This document shows positions 36,658 through 48,425 of a stretch of DNA of 64,000 nt, one piece after another. The stretch lies in assembly GCF_001425025.1 (NCBI RefSeq), contig NZ_LMDE01000011.1, positions 62,001 to 126,000 of the forward strand. The letters run 5' to 3'. The notes under the pieces are model-generated. The model worked only from the letters and a program-made list of their open reading frames with translations. It made no database searches and was not told the DNA's origin. The stretch's first letter is position 1. Each line of letters opens with the position of its first letter. The position numbers and the translations under genes are program-made. The stretch comes from Nocardioides sp. Root122. GTDB lineage: Bacteria > Actinomycetota > Actinomycetes > Propionibacteriales > Nocardioidaceae.

Positions 36658-39240
36658 TCAGGCGGGCTCGGTGACCAGGCCCAGCTCGGCGACCGAGGCG
36701 AGCGACTCGTTGCGCGGGACGACACGGACCGTGTAGCCGAACGCGCCCGAGTGGTCGAGCAGCACGGCCGCGTCGAAGCGGTGGCGGTTGCCGTCGTAGG
36801 ACTCCCCCACCAGCATCGGCGTCACCGAGGTGGCGGTCAGCACGTCGTCGGAGCCGATCTTGCCGTGCACGACCTGCACCTCGACGTCGTCCGGCGACAG
36901 CGAGCCGAGCGCGACCCACGCGCGAACGGCGAGCGTCGCGCCGACCTCGGGCTGGTCGCCGACGCCCTCGGAGTCCACATGCTCGACACGGACGCCGGGC
37001 CACGCGGCGCGGATCTCCTGCTTCCAGCCGGAGAGGGTGCGGGCTCCGGTGTAGTCGGAGTTGAGGGTGCGGGCGGTGTGCGCGGCCGGGGCGTAGAGCT
37101 CGCGGACGTAGTCGCGCACCTGGCGGGTGGCGAGCACCTTGGGGCCGAGCGACTTCAGCGTGTGGCGCACCATCTCCAGCCAGCGCGGCGGTACGCCTTC
37201 GTCGTTGGTCTCGTAGAAGCGCGGCACGACCTCGCCCTCGAGCAGGTCGTAGAGCGCGTTGGCCTCGAGGTCGTCGCGGCGCTCGGTGTCGTCGATGCCG
37301 TCGGCCGACGGGATCGCCCAGCCGTTGTTGCCGTCGTACCACTCGTCCCACCAGCCGTCGAGGATCGAGAGGTTCAGGCCGCCGTTGAGGGCCGCCTTCA
37401 TGCCCGAGGTGCCGCACGCCTCGTAGGGGCGCAGCGGGTTGTTCAGCCAGACGTCGCAGCCCGGGTAGAGCGGCTGCGCCATCGCGATGTCGTAGTTGGG
37501 CAGGAACGCGATGCGGTGCCGGATCTCCGGGTCGTCGGCGAAGCGGACCATCTCCTGGATGAGCCGCTTGCCGGTCTCGTCGGCGGGGTGCGCCTTGCCG
37601 GCGATGACCAGCTGGATCGGGCGCTCCGGGTCGAGCAGCAGCTTCTTCAGGCGGGCCGGGTCGCGCAGCATCAGCGTGAGCCGCTTGTACGTCGGCACGC
37701 GACGCGCGAAGCCGATCGTCAGCACGTCGGGGTCGAGCGCCGTGTCGACCCAGGTCGTCTCGGCCGGGGCGAAGCCGCGCTTCGAGGCCGAGCGACGCAT
37801 CCGGTCGCGGGCGTCCTCGACGAAGCGGGTGCGCAGGGTGCGCTTGAGGTCCCAGATCTCGCGGTCGCTGATGTGGTCGACCAGCGGCCACAGCGCGTCG
37901 GTGTCGTCACCGTCGATGTCGCCACCGCGGCTCGCGGCGAGCTCGATGACCTCGCGGGCGATCCAGGTCGGGCCGTGCACGCCGTTGGTGATCGAGGTGA
38001 TCGGCACCTCGGCCTCGTCGAACGCCGGCCAGAGACCGTTGAACATGCCGCGCGACACGTGGCCGTGCAGCTGCGAGACGCCGTTGGCGCGCTGGGCGAG
38101 CCGGAAGCCCATCACCGCCATGTTGAAGACGCCGGCGTCGCCACCCTCGTAGTCCTCGGCACCCAGGGCGAGCACCCGGTCGACCGGCACGCCGGGCGTC
38201 GGCGAGCTGCCGCTGAAGTACTGCTCGACCAGCTCGCGCGGGAACCGGTCGATGCCTGCGGGGACCGGGGTGTGGGTCGTGAACACCGTGCCGGCGCGCG
38301 AGACCTCGAGCGCGGTGTCGAAGTCGAGGTGCGGGCCGTCCTCGCCCACGGTGAGCTCGCGGATCCGCTCGACGCCGAGGAAGCCGGCGTGGCCCTCGTT
38401 GGCGTGGAAGACCTCGGGGGCCGGGGCGCCGGTGATCCGCGACCACGCGCGGAGCGCGCGCACGCCGCCGATGCCGAGGAGCAGCTCCTGGCGCAGCCGG
38501 TGCTCGGAGTTGCCGCCGTAGAGCCGGTCGGTGACGTCGCGGTAGTGGGCGCTGTTCTCCTCGATGTCGGTGTCGAGCAGCAGCAGCGGCACGCGGCCGA
38601 CCTGCGCGACGAGGATCCGGGCCACCAGGTCGGGGCCGTCGGGGAGCGCGATCGAGATCGTCGCCCGGGTGCCGTCCGGCTCGCGGAGCACGGTCAGGGG
38701 CAGCTCGTCCGGGTCGAGCACGGGGTAGCTCTCCTGCTGCCAGCCGTCGCGGTCGAGCGCCTGCTTGAAGTAGCCGTGGCGGTAGAACAGGCCGACGCCG
38801 ACCAGCGGGATGCCGAGGTCGGAGGACGCCTTCAGGTGGTCGCCGGCGAGGATGCCGAGGCCGCCGGAGTACTGGGGCAGCACCGAGGTGATGCCGAACT
38901 CGGACGAGAAGTAGGCGATGGCGCGCGGCGCGTCCTCGCCGGCCTTGCGGGCGTACCACCGGTCCTCGGAGAGGTAGCGCTGGAGGTCGTCGTGGGCGGC
39001 GTCGAGACGCGCGCGGAAGTCGCCGTCGTCGACGAGCTCGTCGAGCCGCGCGCGACCCACGGCGCCCAGGAACCGCACCGGGTCCCCTGCGACCTCACGC
39101 CACAGCCGGGGATCGATGGACGCGAACACGTCCTGGGTGGGCGGGTGCCACGACCAGCGGAGGTTGCCGGCCAGCACGGACAGCGCACCCAGGGGCTCGG
39201 GCAGGACAGGACGGACGGTGAATCGACGAAAAGCTCGCAC
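36658..39240 (-). CDS. glgP: Alpha-glucan (glycogen/maltodextrin) phosphorylase
   Basis: PLP-dependent release of glucose-1-phosphate from alpha-1,4-glucans. The 860-residue GT35 protein is of the actinobacterial type with an N-terminal DUF3417 region (AGNLRWSWHPPTQDVFASID). The family core includes YSGGLGILAGDHLKASSDLG, FHANEGHAGFL and the cofactor motif EACGTSGMKAALNG with Lys615 as the PLP lysine. The GTG at 39240 lies eight bases after TAGCGT, with TTGGAT at the right -35 distance inside a LacI-type operator. It is therefore probably sugar-regulated and leaderless. Confidence 0.94.
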   Translation of the reverse strand: MRAFRRFTVRPVLPEPLGALSVLAGNLRWSWHPPTQDVFASIDPRLWREVAGDPVRFLGAVGRARLDELVDDGDFRARLDAAHDDLQRYLSEDRWYARKAGEDAPRAIAYFSSEFGITSVLPQYSGGLGILAGDHLKASSDLGIPLVGVGLFYRHGYFKQALDRDGWQQESYPVLDPDELPLTVLREPDGTRATISIALPDGPDLVARILVAQVGRVPLLLLDTDIEENSAHYRDVTDRLYGGNSEHRLRQELLLGIGGVRALRAWSRITGAPAPEVFHANEGHAGFLGVERIRELTVGEDGPHLDFDTALEVSRAGTVFTTHTPVPAGIDRFPRELVEQYFSGSSPTPGVPVDRVLALGAEDYEGGDAGVFNMAVMGFRLAQRANGVSQLHGHVSRGMFNGLWPAFDEAEVPITSITNGVHGPTWIAREVIELAASRGGDIDGDDTDALWPLVDHISDREIWDLKRTLRTRFVEDARDRMRRSASKRGFAPAETTWVDTALDPDVLTIGFARRVPTYKRLTLMLRDPARLKKLLLDPERPIQLVIAGKAHPADETGKRLIQEMVRFADDPEIRHRIAFLPNYDIAMAQPLYPGCDVWLNNPLRPYEACGTSGMKAALNGGLNLSILDGWWDEWYDGNNGWAIPSADGIDDTERRDDLEANALYDLLEGEVVPRFYETNDEGVPPRWLEMVRHTLKSLGPKVLATRQVRDYVRELYAPAAHTARTLNSDYTGARTLSGWKQEIRAAWPGVRVEHVDSEGVGDQPEVGATLAVRAWVALGSLSPDDVEVQVVHGKIGSDDVLTATSVTPMLVGESYDGNRHRFDAAVLLDHSGAFGYTVRVVPRNESLASVAELGLVTEPA

Positions 39241-39248
39241 GACCGAGC

Positions 39249-39277
39249 ACGCTAGGCCATTTCTTGGATCGATCCAA
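39249..39277 (-). promoter_or_regulatory. glgP promoter with LacI-type operator
   Basis: The perfect 14-base palindrome TTGGATCGATCCAA (39264-39277) has the central CG of LacI-family operators. Its left half on the minus strand, TTGGAT (39277-39272), is also the -35, 17 bases from the -10 TAGCGT (39254-39249). A bound repressor would cover the -35. The regulator gene is not in the window. Confidence 0.65.
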
Positions 39278-39356
39278 CCCGTTCTGCGGTGCATCCCGTG
39301 CGACACGCCGTGGGAGGTCCGCATAACCCGCCGGTAGGTTCCCGCGTTGTCGGCGC

Positions 39357-42300
39357 ATGAGCCAGCCCCGCCCCCGCCTCGGCCGCACCACCCTCGCGGC
39401 CGCATCGCTCCTCGCGATCTCCAGCCTGTCCACGATCGCCGCACCGGCGACCGCCGAGCCCGACACCGTCGCGCCGGGCCCCACGCCTGCCGACGTCCGC
39501 ACGCTGGGCGATCCCGTCGCGGGACCGTCCGACACCGACACCCGGGGCACCGCCTCCCCGACCGCGACGCAGAAGGCCGCCGTCGACGCGCTGGGCGCGG
39601 TCACAGCGCGCTGGAACCCCCTCGGCACCCCGGCCTCGATCCTCCCGGCATCGGGCAGCCTCGGTCCGGCGCCCGGTGCGCCCGCGGCCGGCGCCCGGTC
39701 GTGGCTGCGCTCGCACGCCGACCTGTTCGGCATGACGGCCTCCGACGTCGACGACCTGGTCCTGGTCAGCGCCCAGGAGCTCGTCGGGTCCGACGCCCGC
39801 GCTGTGCTGTTCCGCCAGGACTTCGACGGCCTGGCGCCGGCCCTCGGCGGCCTGGTCACCGTCGGCGTCGCCGATGGCACGGTCGCCTACGTCTCGTCCT
39901 CGCTCGCCCGCACGACCGGCACGGTCCCCGCGGCGACCCTGACGCCCCTGCAGGGCTGGCTGGAGGCGGCGACCGACCTGTCCGTGGGCGTGCCCGCGGA
40001 CCAGGTCGCCGACATCACCCGGACCGTGCGCGACGGCTGGACCCGGCTCACCGTCCCCGGGTTCGCCCAGGAGCAGCAGGTGCGCCTGCGCGCGCTGCCG
40101 ATGGCCGACGGCTCGGTCCGCCCGGTCCTCGAGGCCAACGTCGTCAACGCCACCGGCGCCGCCGCGCTGGGCTTCACCTCGCTCGTCGACGCCGTCACCG
40201 GCGAGGTGCTCGCCCGCCACAACCGCGTGGAGAACTTCGCCTACAACGACGTCTTCACGGGTGCGGTCACCGCGGCAGCGTGCGGCCCGAAGCACCCGTT
40301 CGAGCTCGAGGACGACCTGACCCGCAGCATCACCGCGGTCGCTACCGGAGCCCCCGTGGACGACTTCACCGTGAAGATCTACCGGGGCGACGAGCTGCTC
40401 GTCACCGGGGACCTGGCGACCAACCCCGAGGTGGCGACGTACTCCGCCGCGGAGATCCCGGCCGGGACCTACTCCGCCCAGGTCTGCCCCTTCGACGCCG
40501 CCTCGGTCGTCGTCGGCCAGTACGCCCTGGCTGTCACGACCAGCGACAGCGCCGCCCCCGGCACGGACGACCTGACCGCGAACCCGCGCTGGCGCTACTT
40601 CACCGCCAACCCCACCCTCGACTCCCCCGACCGGACGCCGACCAACTCGGTGGTGGGCTGCTGGCGGCTGACCAGCGCCGCGGCCGACGCGGAGTGCACG
40701 ACGCCGCCCGGGGAGCTGCGCACCGTCGCCGCCTTCGGCCCGTGGGACACCCTCGGCGCGCTCCCGACGTTCACCACCGTCGGCAACAACGCCAACACCC
40801 ACGAGGCGTGGGCCAGCCCGCTGACCCCGGGTGGCCTCCTGCAGGCGCCGACCTCCCCCGAGCGCCACTACACGGGCGAGTTCACCGACGCGTGGAACAA
40901 CAGCCGGTGCGACGTGGCCGAGCTCGTCCCGGGCGGCAACGACATCGAGGCCTCGGTGGGCAACCTCTTCGTCGCGCACAACCGGATGCACGACTACTCC
41001 TACTCGCTCGGCTTCACCGAGGAGAACTACAACCTCCAGTCCGACAACGGCGGCCGGGGCGGTGCCGCCGGCGACCCGGAGGTCGGCAACGCCCAGGCCG
41101 GCGCCGTGTCCGGCGGGAGCCCGAGCTTCCTCGGCCGGGACAACGCCAACCAGATCGCGCTCCAGGACGGCATCCCCGGCATCACGAACCAGTACCTCTT
41201 CGAGCCGATCGCCGGAGCCTTCTACGCGCCGTGCACCGACGGCGGCCTCGACATGGGGATCGTGGGCCACGAGTACACCCACGCCATCAGCAACCGCATG
41301 ATCGGTGGCCCCGACGAGGGCATCACCTCCGAGCAGGGCGGCGCGATGGGCGAGTCGTGGGGCGACCTGGTCGCCGGCGAGTACCAGTTCGCCGACGGCT
41401 ACAGCAACGGCGGCAACGTCTGGGCCGTCGGCGCCTACGCCACGGGCAACACCGAGACCGCGATCCGCGACTACTCGATCGACGACAACCCGCTCAACTA
41501 CTCCGACTACGGCTTCGACACCACCGGGCCGGAGGTCCACGCGGACGGCGAGATCTGGAACGGCACGATGTGGGAGGTCCGCCAGGCCCTCGTCGAGAAG
41601 TACGCCGACCGGTTCCCGTACGACGACGCCGCCCTGCAGCGGGCGTGCGCGGACGCCACTGCCACGACGACTCCGCGCCCGGCCGGCACCTGCCCCGGAA
41701 ACCGGCGCTGGGTGCAGCTCGTGTTCGACGCCTTCCTGCTCCAGCAGGGCTCGACGTCGATGCTGGACGCCCGCGACGCGATGCTCGCCGCCGACCGGAT
41801 GCGGTTCGGGGGCGAGGACGTGGACGTCATGTGGGCCGCCTTCGCCCGCCGCGGCATGGGTGTCGACGCCCACACCGTGGACGCCGACGACGACGAGCCC
41901 ACGCCCAGCTTCGCGACCCCGACGGGGAACAGCTCGACCGTCACCTTCGCGACCAACGGCGTGGCCAGGATCTACGTCGGCGACTACGAGGCCCGGGTGA
42001 CGCCCGTGGCCGACACCGACCCGGACACCGGGCTGGGCGCCAGCGCGCGCTTCACGCCCGGCACCTACGACATGGTGGCCGTGTCGCCCGACCGCGGCTT
42101 CACCCGCTGGACGATGACGGTCCTCGACGACGGCGCGGCCCGCACCGAGACGCTCGGCGACGTGGTCAATCTGGCGAGCTCAGCGGCTGGCGCCTCGGTG
42201 ATCGGCGCCACGGAGGGCTCGCGCAACGCCGAGGCACTCATCGACGGCACCGAGGCCACCACGTGGGGCGGCGTGACCGAGGCCCAGGTCGACGAGTCGC

Positions 42301-43199
42301 ACCCGTCGGTGTCGGTCGACCTCGCCGGCGACGTGAGCACCGTGAGGCGCGTCCAGGTGAGCGCCTACCTCACCCCGGCCCCGGCCTCGCCGACGGACGT
42401 CCCGCTCGCGCAGGACGACCCGGACTCCGGCTCGCGCTTCACCGCGCTGCGCCAGTTCGCGCTCGAGGCGTGCACCGCGGCGTGCGACACCACCGACGCC
42501 ACGTGGACCCGGTTCTACACCTCGCCCGCCGACGCGTTCCCGAGCGCGCTCCCCCGCCCGGTGGCGCCGACGCTCAACCTGCGCGAGTTCGACGTGCCCG
42601 ACACGGAGGCGGCCGCCGTGCGCCTGGTGACGCTCGAGAACCAGTGCACCGGCCAGTCGGCGTACGCCGGGCAGCAGACCGCGAGTGCCAGCGTCCTCAC
42701 CGACTGCAAGGCGGGCTCGGACCGCGGCACCATCGTGCACGCCGCGGAGCTGCAGGTCTTCGGTGCGGCGCCGACCCTGCCCGACCAGCCCGGCGACCCG
42801 ACCACGGACGGCGGGACAGGCGGCACGGGCACCGGGACCGGCGGCACGGGCACCGGCACGGGCAGCGCGGGCACCACGACGCCGGGCGCGGCCCGGGTGC
42901 GACCGACCGTCGCGCTGAAGGTCCGCCGCAAGCACCAGACCGCCGCGAACGGCGCACCTCGCCTCCTCGTCCGCGTCTCCTCCGACGCCGCCGTGCCGGA
43001 GGCGGGCCGACTCGTGGTCGTGGTCGACGGGGAGAAGTGGCGCACGGTCCGCAGCAGCACCGGCCGGGCACGGGTCTCGGTGACCAAGCGACTGCTCCGC
43101 GGCCGCCACACGGTGCGCGTGCGCTTCCGCCCCGACGACCGTACGACGTTCCGCCCCGCGCGCAGCCGCGTGCAGCGGATCGTCGTCACCGGTCGGTGA
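39357..43199 (+). CDS. Secreted M36 (fungalysin-type) metallopeptidase with C-terminal modules
   Basis: The 1280-residue protein has a signal peptide (MSQPRPRLGRTTLAAASLLA), an FTP/propeptide region (about 70-300) and an M36 zinc protease domain with HEYTH (638-642) and the third ligand Glu666 in GAMGESWGD. After it come a short Ig-like part, a discoidin/F5-8C-like galactose-binding module (from about 940), a Gly/Thr-rich linker (about 1155-1180) and a C-terminal Ig-like domain rich in Arg/Val. It probably degrades protein outside the cell and sticks to a surface or polysaccharide. The ATG follows TAGGTT (39335-39340). Confidence 0.9.
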   Translation: MSQPRPRLGRTTLAAASLLAISSLSTIAAPATAEPDTVAPGPTPADVRTLGDPVAGPSDTDTRGTASPTATQKAAVDALGAVTARWNPLGTPASILPASGSLGPAPGAPAAGARSWLRSHADLFGMTASDVDDLVLVSAQELVGSDARAVLFRQDFDGLAPALGGLVTVGVADGTVAYVSSSLARTTGTVPAATLTPLQGWLEAATDLSVGVPADQVADITRTVRDGWTRLTVPGFAQEQQVRLRALPMADGSVRPVLEANVVNATGAAALGFTSLVDAVTGEVLARHNRVENFAYNDVFTGAVTAAACGPKHPFELEDDLTRSITAVATGAPVDDFTVKIYRGDELLVTGDLATNPEVATYSAAEIPAGTYSAQVCPFDAASVVVGQYALAVTTSDSAAPGTDDLTANPRWRYFTANPTLDSPDRTPTNSVVGCWRLTSAAADAECTTPPGELRTVAAFGPWDTLGALPTFTTVGNNANTHEAWASPLTPGGLLQAPTSPERHYTGEFTDAWNNSRCDVAELVPGGNDIEASVGNLFVAHNRMHDYSYSLGFTEENYNLQSDNGGRGGAAGDPEVGNAQAGAVSGGSPSFLGRDNANQIALQDGIPGITNQYLFEPIAGAFYAPCTDGGLDMGIVGHEYTHAISNRMIGGPDEGITSEQGGAMGESWGDLVAGEYQFADGYSNGGNVWAVGAYATGNTETAIRDYSIDDNPLNYSDYGFDTTGPEVHADGEIWNGTMWEVRQALVEKYADRFPYDDAALQRACADATATTTPRPAGTCPGNRRWVQLVFDAFLLQQGSTSMLDARDAMLAADRMRFGGEDVDVMWAAFARRGMGVDAHTVDADDDEPTPSFATPTGNSSTVTFATNGVARIYVGDYEARVTPVADTDPDTGLGASARFTPGTYDMVAVSPDRGFTRWTMTVLDDGAARTETLGDVVNLASSAAGASVIGATEGSRNAEALIDGTEATTWGGVTEAQVDESHPSVSVDLAGDVSTVRRVQVSAYLTPAPASPTDVPLAQDDPDSGSRFTALRQFALEACTAACDTTDATWTRFYTSPADAFPSALPRPVAPTLNLREFDVPDTEAAAVRLVTLENQCTGQSAYAGQQTASASVLTDCKAGSDRGTIVHAAELQVFGAAPTLPDQPGDPTTDGGTGGTGTGTGGTGTGTGSAGTTTPGAARVRPTVALKVRRKHQTAANGAPRLLVRVSSDAAVPEAGRLVVVVDGEKWRTVRSSTGRARVSVTKRLLRGRHTVRVRFRPDDRTTFRPARSRVQRIVVTGR
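42811..42870 (+). repeat. Imperfect tandem repeat encoding a Gly/Thr linker
   Basis: Repeats of GGCACGGGCACCG-type units encode Gly-Thr-Gly stretches between the binding module and the C-terminal domain of the metallopeptidase. A likely site of length variation between strains. Confidence 0.6.
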
Positions 43200-43273
43200 G
43201 CGGGCACCCCGTCGGGTGAGACCACGTCCGTCACGGGTTGCGTCCGGCACCTGACCTTCGCAAGTGTGGGGGC

Positions 43274-45249
43274 ATGGTTGGACGCATACCCGTGATGGAT
43301 GTCTCGCCCGTCGTCGACCTCGGCCGACTGGCGGCCAAGGCCACGGTCGGGGAGCCGATGCCTGTGCGGGCGAGCGTGTTCCGCGAGGGACACGACCAGC
43401 TCGGCGCAGAGGTCGTGGCCACCGACCCGACGGGCACGCGGCGCGCGCCCGTGCGGATGCAGCCCTACGGGGACCAGCCCAACCGCTACGTCGCCCACGT
43501 CACGCCCGACACCGAGGGCGAGTGGACCTTCGAGATCCAGAGCTGGTCCGACCCGATCGCGACCTGGCAGCACGACGCGGGCATCAAGATCCCCGCGGGC
43601 GTCGACGTCGAGCTGATGTTCACCGAGGCCGGGCTGCTCCTCGAGCGGGTCGCGTCCGGCACCGGCGACGACGCCCTCGACCAGCGGGCCTCCGCCGTCG
43701 TCGCGGGAGCCGCCCAGGCCGCCGGCGACACCACCCGACCGGTCGCCGCCCGGCTCGCCGCCCTGCAGGACCCCGAGCTCGACGCCGTCCTGCTCGCGCA
43801 CCCGTTGCGCGACCTGCTGACCGTCACCGGCCCGTTCCGGTTCCGTGCCGACCGCGTGCGCGCGCTCTTCGGCAGCTGGTACGAGTTCTTCCCCCGCTCG
43901 GAGGGCGCGGTCAAGGACCCGAAGACCGGCAAGATCACCAGTGGCACGTTCCGCACCGCCGCCGAGCGCCTCGACGCGGTGGCCGACATGGGCTTCGACG
44001 TGCTCTACCTGCCGCCCATCCACCCGATCGGCGAGGTCAACCGCAAGGGCCCCAACAACACGCTCACCCCCGGCCCCGACGACACCGGCTCACCGTGGGC
44101 GATCGGCAGCAAGGACGGCGGCCACGACGCCATCCACCCCGAGCTCGGCACGTTCGAGGACTTCGACGCCTTCGTCGCCCGCGCCGGTGAGCTCGGCCTC
44201 GAGGTCGCCCTCGACCTGGCGCTCCAGGCCGCGCCCGACCATCCGTGGGTGAGCACCCACCCGCAGTTCTTCACCACCCGCGCCGACGGCACCATCGCCT
44301 ACGCGGAGAACCCGCCGAAGAAGTACCAGGACATCTACCCGATCAACTTCGACAACGACCCCGCGGGCATCTGCCGCGAGGTGCTGCGGATCGTGAAGCT
44401 GTGGATGTCGCACGGCGTGCGGATCTTCCGCGTCGACAACCCCCACACCAAGCCGTTGGCCTTCTGGGAGTGGCTGCTCGCGGAGGTGCGTCGTACCGAC
44501 CCCGACGTCCTGTTCCTGTCGGAGGCCTTCACCAAGCCCGCGATGATGCACGGCCTCGGGGCGATCGGCTACCACCAGAGCTACACCTACTTCACGTGGC
44601 GCACGCACAAGCGGGAGATCGAGGACTACCTCCGCGAGCTCTCCTGCGAGTCCGACCACCTGATGCGGCCGAACTTCTTCGTCAACACCCCCGACATCCT
44701 CCACGCCTACCTCCAGTACGGCGGCCCGGCGGCGTTCAAGGTGCGCGCCGCGCTCGCCGCCACCGGATCGCCGAGCTGGGGCGTCTACGCCGGCTACGAG
44801 CTGTTCGAGCACGTCGCGGTGAAGCCCGGGTCGGAGGAGTACCTCGACTCGGAGAAGTTCCAGATCCGGATCCGCGACTGGGAGAAGCACGACGCCGAGG
44901 GCACCACCCTGGCGCCCTACATCACCCGGCTCAACCAGGTCCGGCGCGAGCACCCCGCGCTGCAGATGCTGCGCAACGTCACCATCCACGAGAGCGACGA
45001 CGACCACGTGCTGGTCTTCTCCAAGCGCCACGAGGACGACGTCGTGATCAGCATCATCAACCTCGACCCGCACGGCACGCGCGAGACCATGGTCCACCTC
45101 GACATGCCCGCGCTCGGCCTCGGCTGGCACGACTCCTTCGTCGCGCACGACGAGATCACCGACGCGGACTGGAGCTGGAGCCAGCACAACTACGTCCGGC
45201 TCGACCCCGGCTACGAACCCGCCCACGTCATCACCGTCAGGAGGACCCG

Positions 45250-45253
<4 letters not shown>
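43274..45253 (+). CDS. glgE: Maltosyltransferase GlgE (maltose-1-phosphate)
   Basis: Transfers maltose from maltose-1-phosphate to growing alpha-1,4-glucan. The 659-residue GH13_3 protein has an N-terminal beta domain (from [16 protein letters not shown]) and the barrel with [14 protein letters not shown], nucleophile Asp388 ([11 protein letters not shown]), acid Glu417 ([10 protein letters not shown]) and Asp474 (NTPDILH). These match GlgE rather than alpha-amylase. ATG at 43274 is used. First gene of the operon glgE-treS-mak-glgB; the next gene starts inside its stop codon. Confidence 0.96.
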
Positions 45254-47003
<1,750 letters not shown>

Positions 47004-47007
<4 letters not shown>

Positions 47008-48425
47008 ACGAGGAGCTGCAGCACTGGGTCGCCGAGGCCCGCTGGTTCGCAGGCAAGGGCCGCGACTGGACCCTCGCGTCCGTACGACGGGTGGGTGAGC
47101 TGCCGCGTCCGACCGAGGACGACGGGCTGGCGCCCCCACCGGAGGGCCTCCGGGTGGTGATCGACCTCGCCGAGGTCGCCTACGCCGACGGCGAGAGCGA
47201 GCTCTACCAGCTGCCCCTCGCCTGCTACACCGAGCCCCAGGATCGCCTCGACCACGCCTTCATCGGCGAGTGGGACGACGACGCGGGCCACGTGTGGGTC
47301 TACGACGCGGTGCACGACCGGGAGTCGATGGCGCTGTGGCTGCGGGCCTTCGCCGCTCCCCCGGCCAGCACCTCGCGCGGGCTGCTGGACTTCCACTCGT
47401 TGCCCGGGCACGAGCTCGACCTGTCCGCGCACTCGACGTTGTTCTCCGGCGAGCAGTCCAACTCCTCGGTCGCCTTCGGCGAGGACTCCCTGATGAAGGT
47501 GTTCCGCAAGGTGACGCCGGGAGTGAACCCCGACATCGCGATCCACCAGGTGCTGACCGAGGCGGGCTCGACGCACGTGGCCTCGCTCTACGGCTGGCTC
47601 GACCTGGTCGACGACGAGCGCGAGGGCACCGACTCCACGATCCAGCTGGCGATGCTCCAGCAGTTCCTGCGCACCGCGAGCGACGGGTGGGACCTGGCCC
47701 TGGCGAGCGTGCGCAACCTGTTCGCCGAGGCGGACCTGCACGCCGACGAGGTCGGCGGCGACTTCGCGAGCGAGGCGGCGCGGCTCGGCGTCGCCCTGGC
47801 CGAGGTGCACGCCGACCTGGCGCGGCACTTCCCGGTCGAGGATCGCGATGCCGCCACGGCCGGCGCCCTGGCCGCGGCGATGGAGGGCCGGCTCGACGCC
47901 GCCCTCGTCGTCGTACCCCAGCTGGCCGAGCACGAGGCGACGCTGCGCGAGACCTTCGGCCGGCTCCGCGGGCTCGACCGGGTCGAGGTGCAGCAGGTCC
48001 ACGGCGACCTCCACCTCGGCCAGACCCTGCGCACCAGCCTCGGCTGGAAGATCGTCGACTTCGAGGGCGAGCCGGCCAAGCCGCTGGCCGAGCGGCTCAA
48101 GCCCGACTCGGTCTGGCGCGACGTCGCCGGGATGATCCGCTCCTTCGACTACGCCCCGCGCGTGGTGGCGATGACCGGCGCCGGGGCCGACAACGGCGGC
48201 GAGTCCGAGCAGCGCGACTACCGGGCGGCCGAGTGGTCGAAGCGCAACCGTGCCGCCTTCCTCGCCGCCTACACCGGCGAACGGGGCGCCGGGATCGACG
48301 AGCAGGCCCGCACCCTGCTCGACGCCTACCTCGCTGACAAGGTCGTCTACGAGGCCGTCTACGAAGCACGCAACCGTCCGGGATGGCTGTCCATCCCGCT
48401 GGCAGCGCTGGGAGAGACCACATGA
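47004..48425 (+). CDS. mak: Maltokinase (Pep2/Mak)
   Basis: Phosphorylates maltose to maltose-1-phosphate for GlgE, using ATP. The 473-residue APH-fold kinase has the Mak N-terminal cap ([13 protein letters not shown]), [20 protein letters not shown] with the ATP-site Lys, the catalytic loop HGDLHLGQ (333-340, Asp335) and [11 protein letters not shown] (metal Asp352). The GTG at 47004 overlaps the treS stop (GTGA). Order and coupling fix the pathway assignment. Confidence 0.95.
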
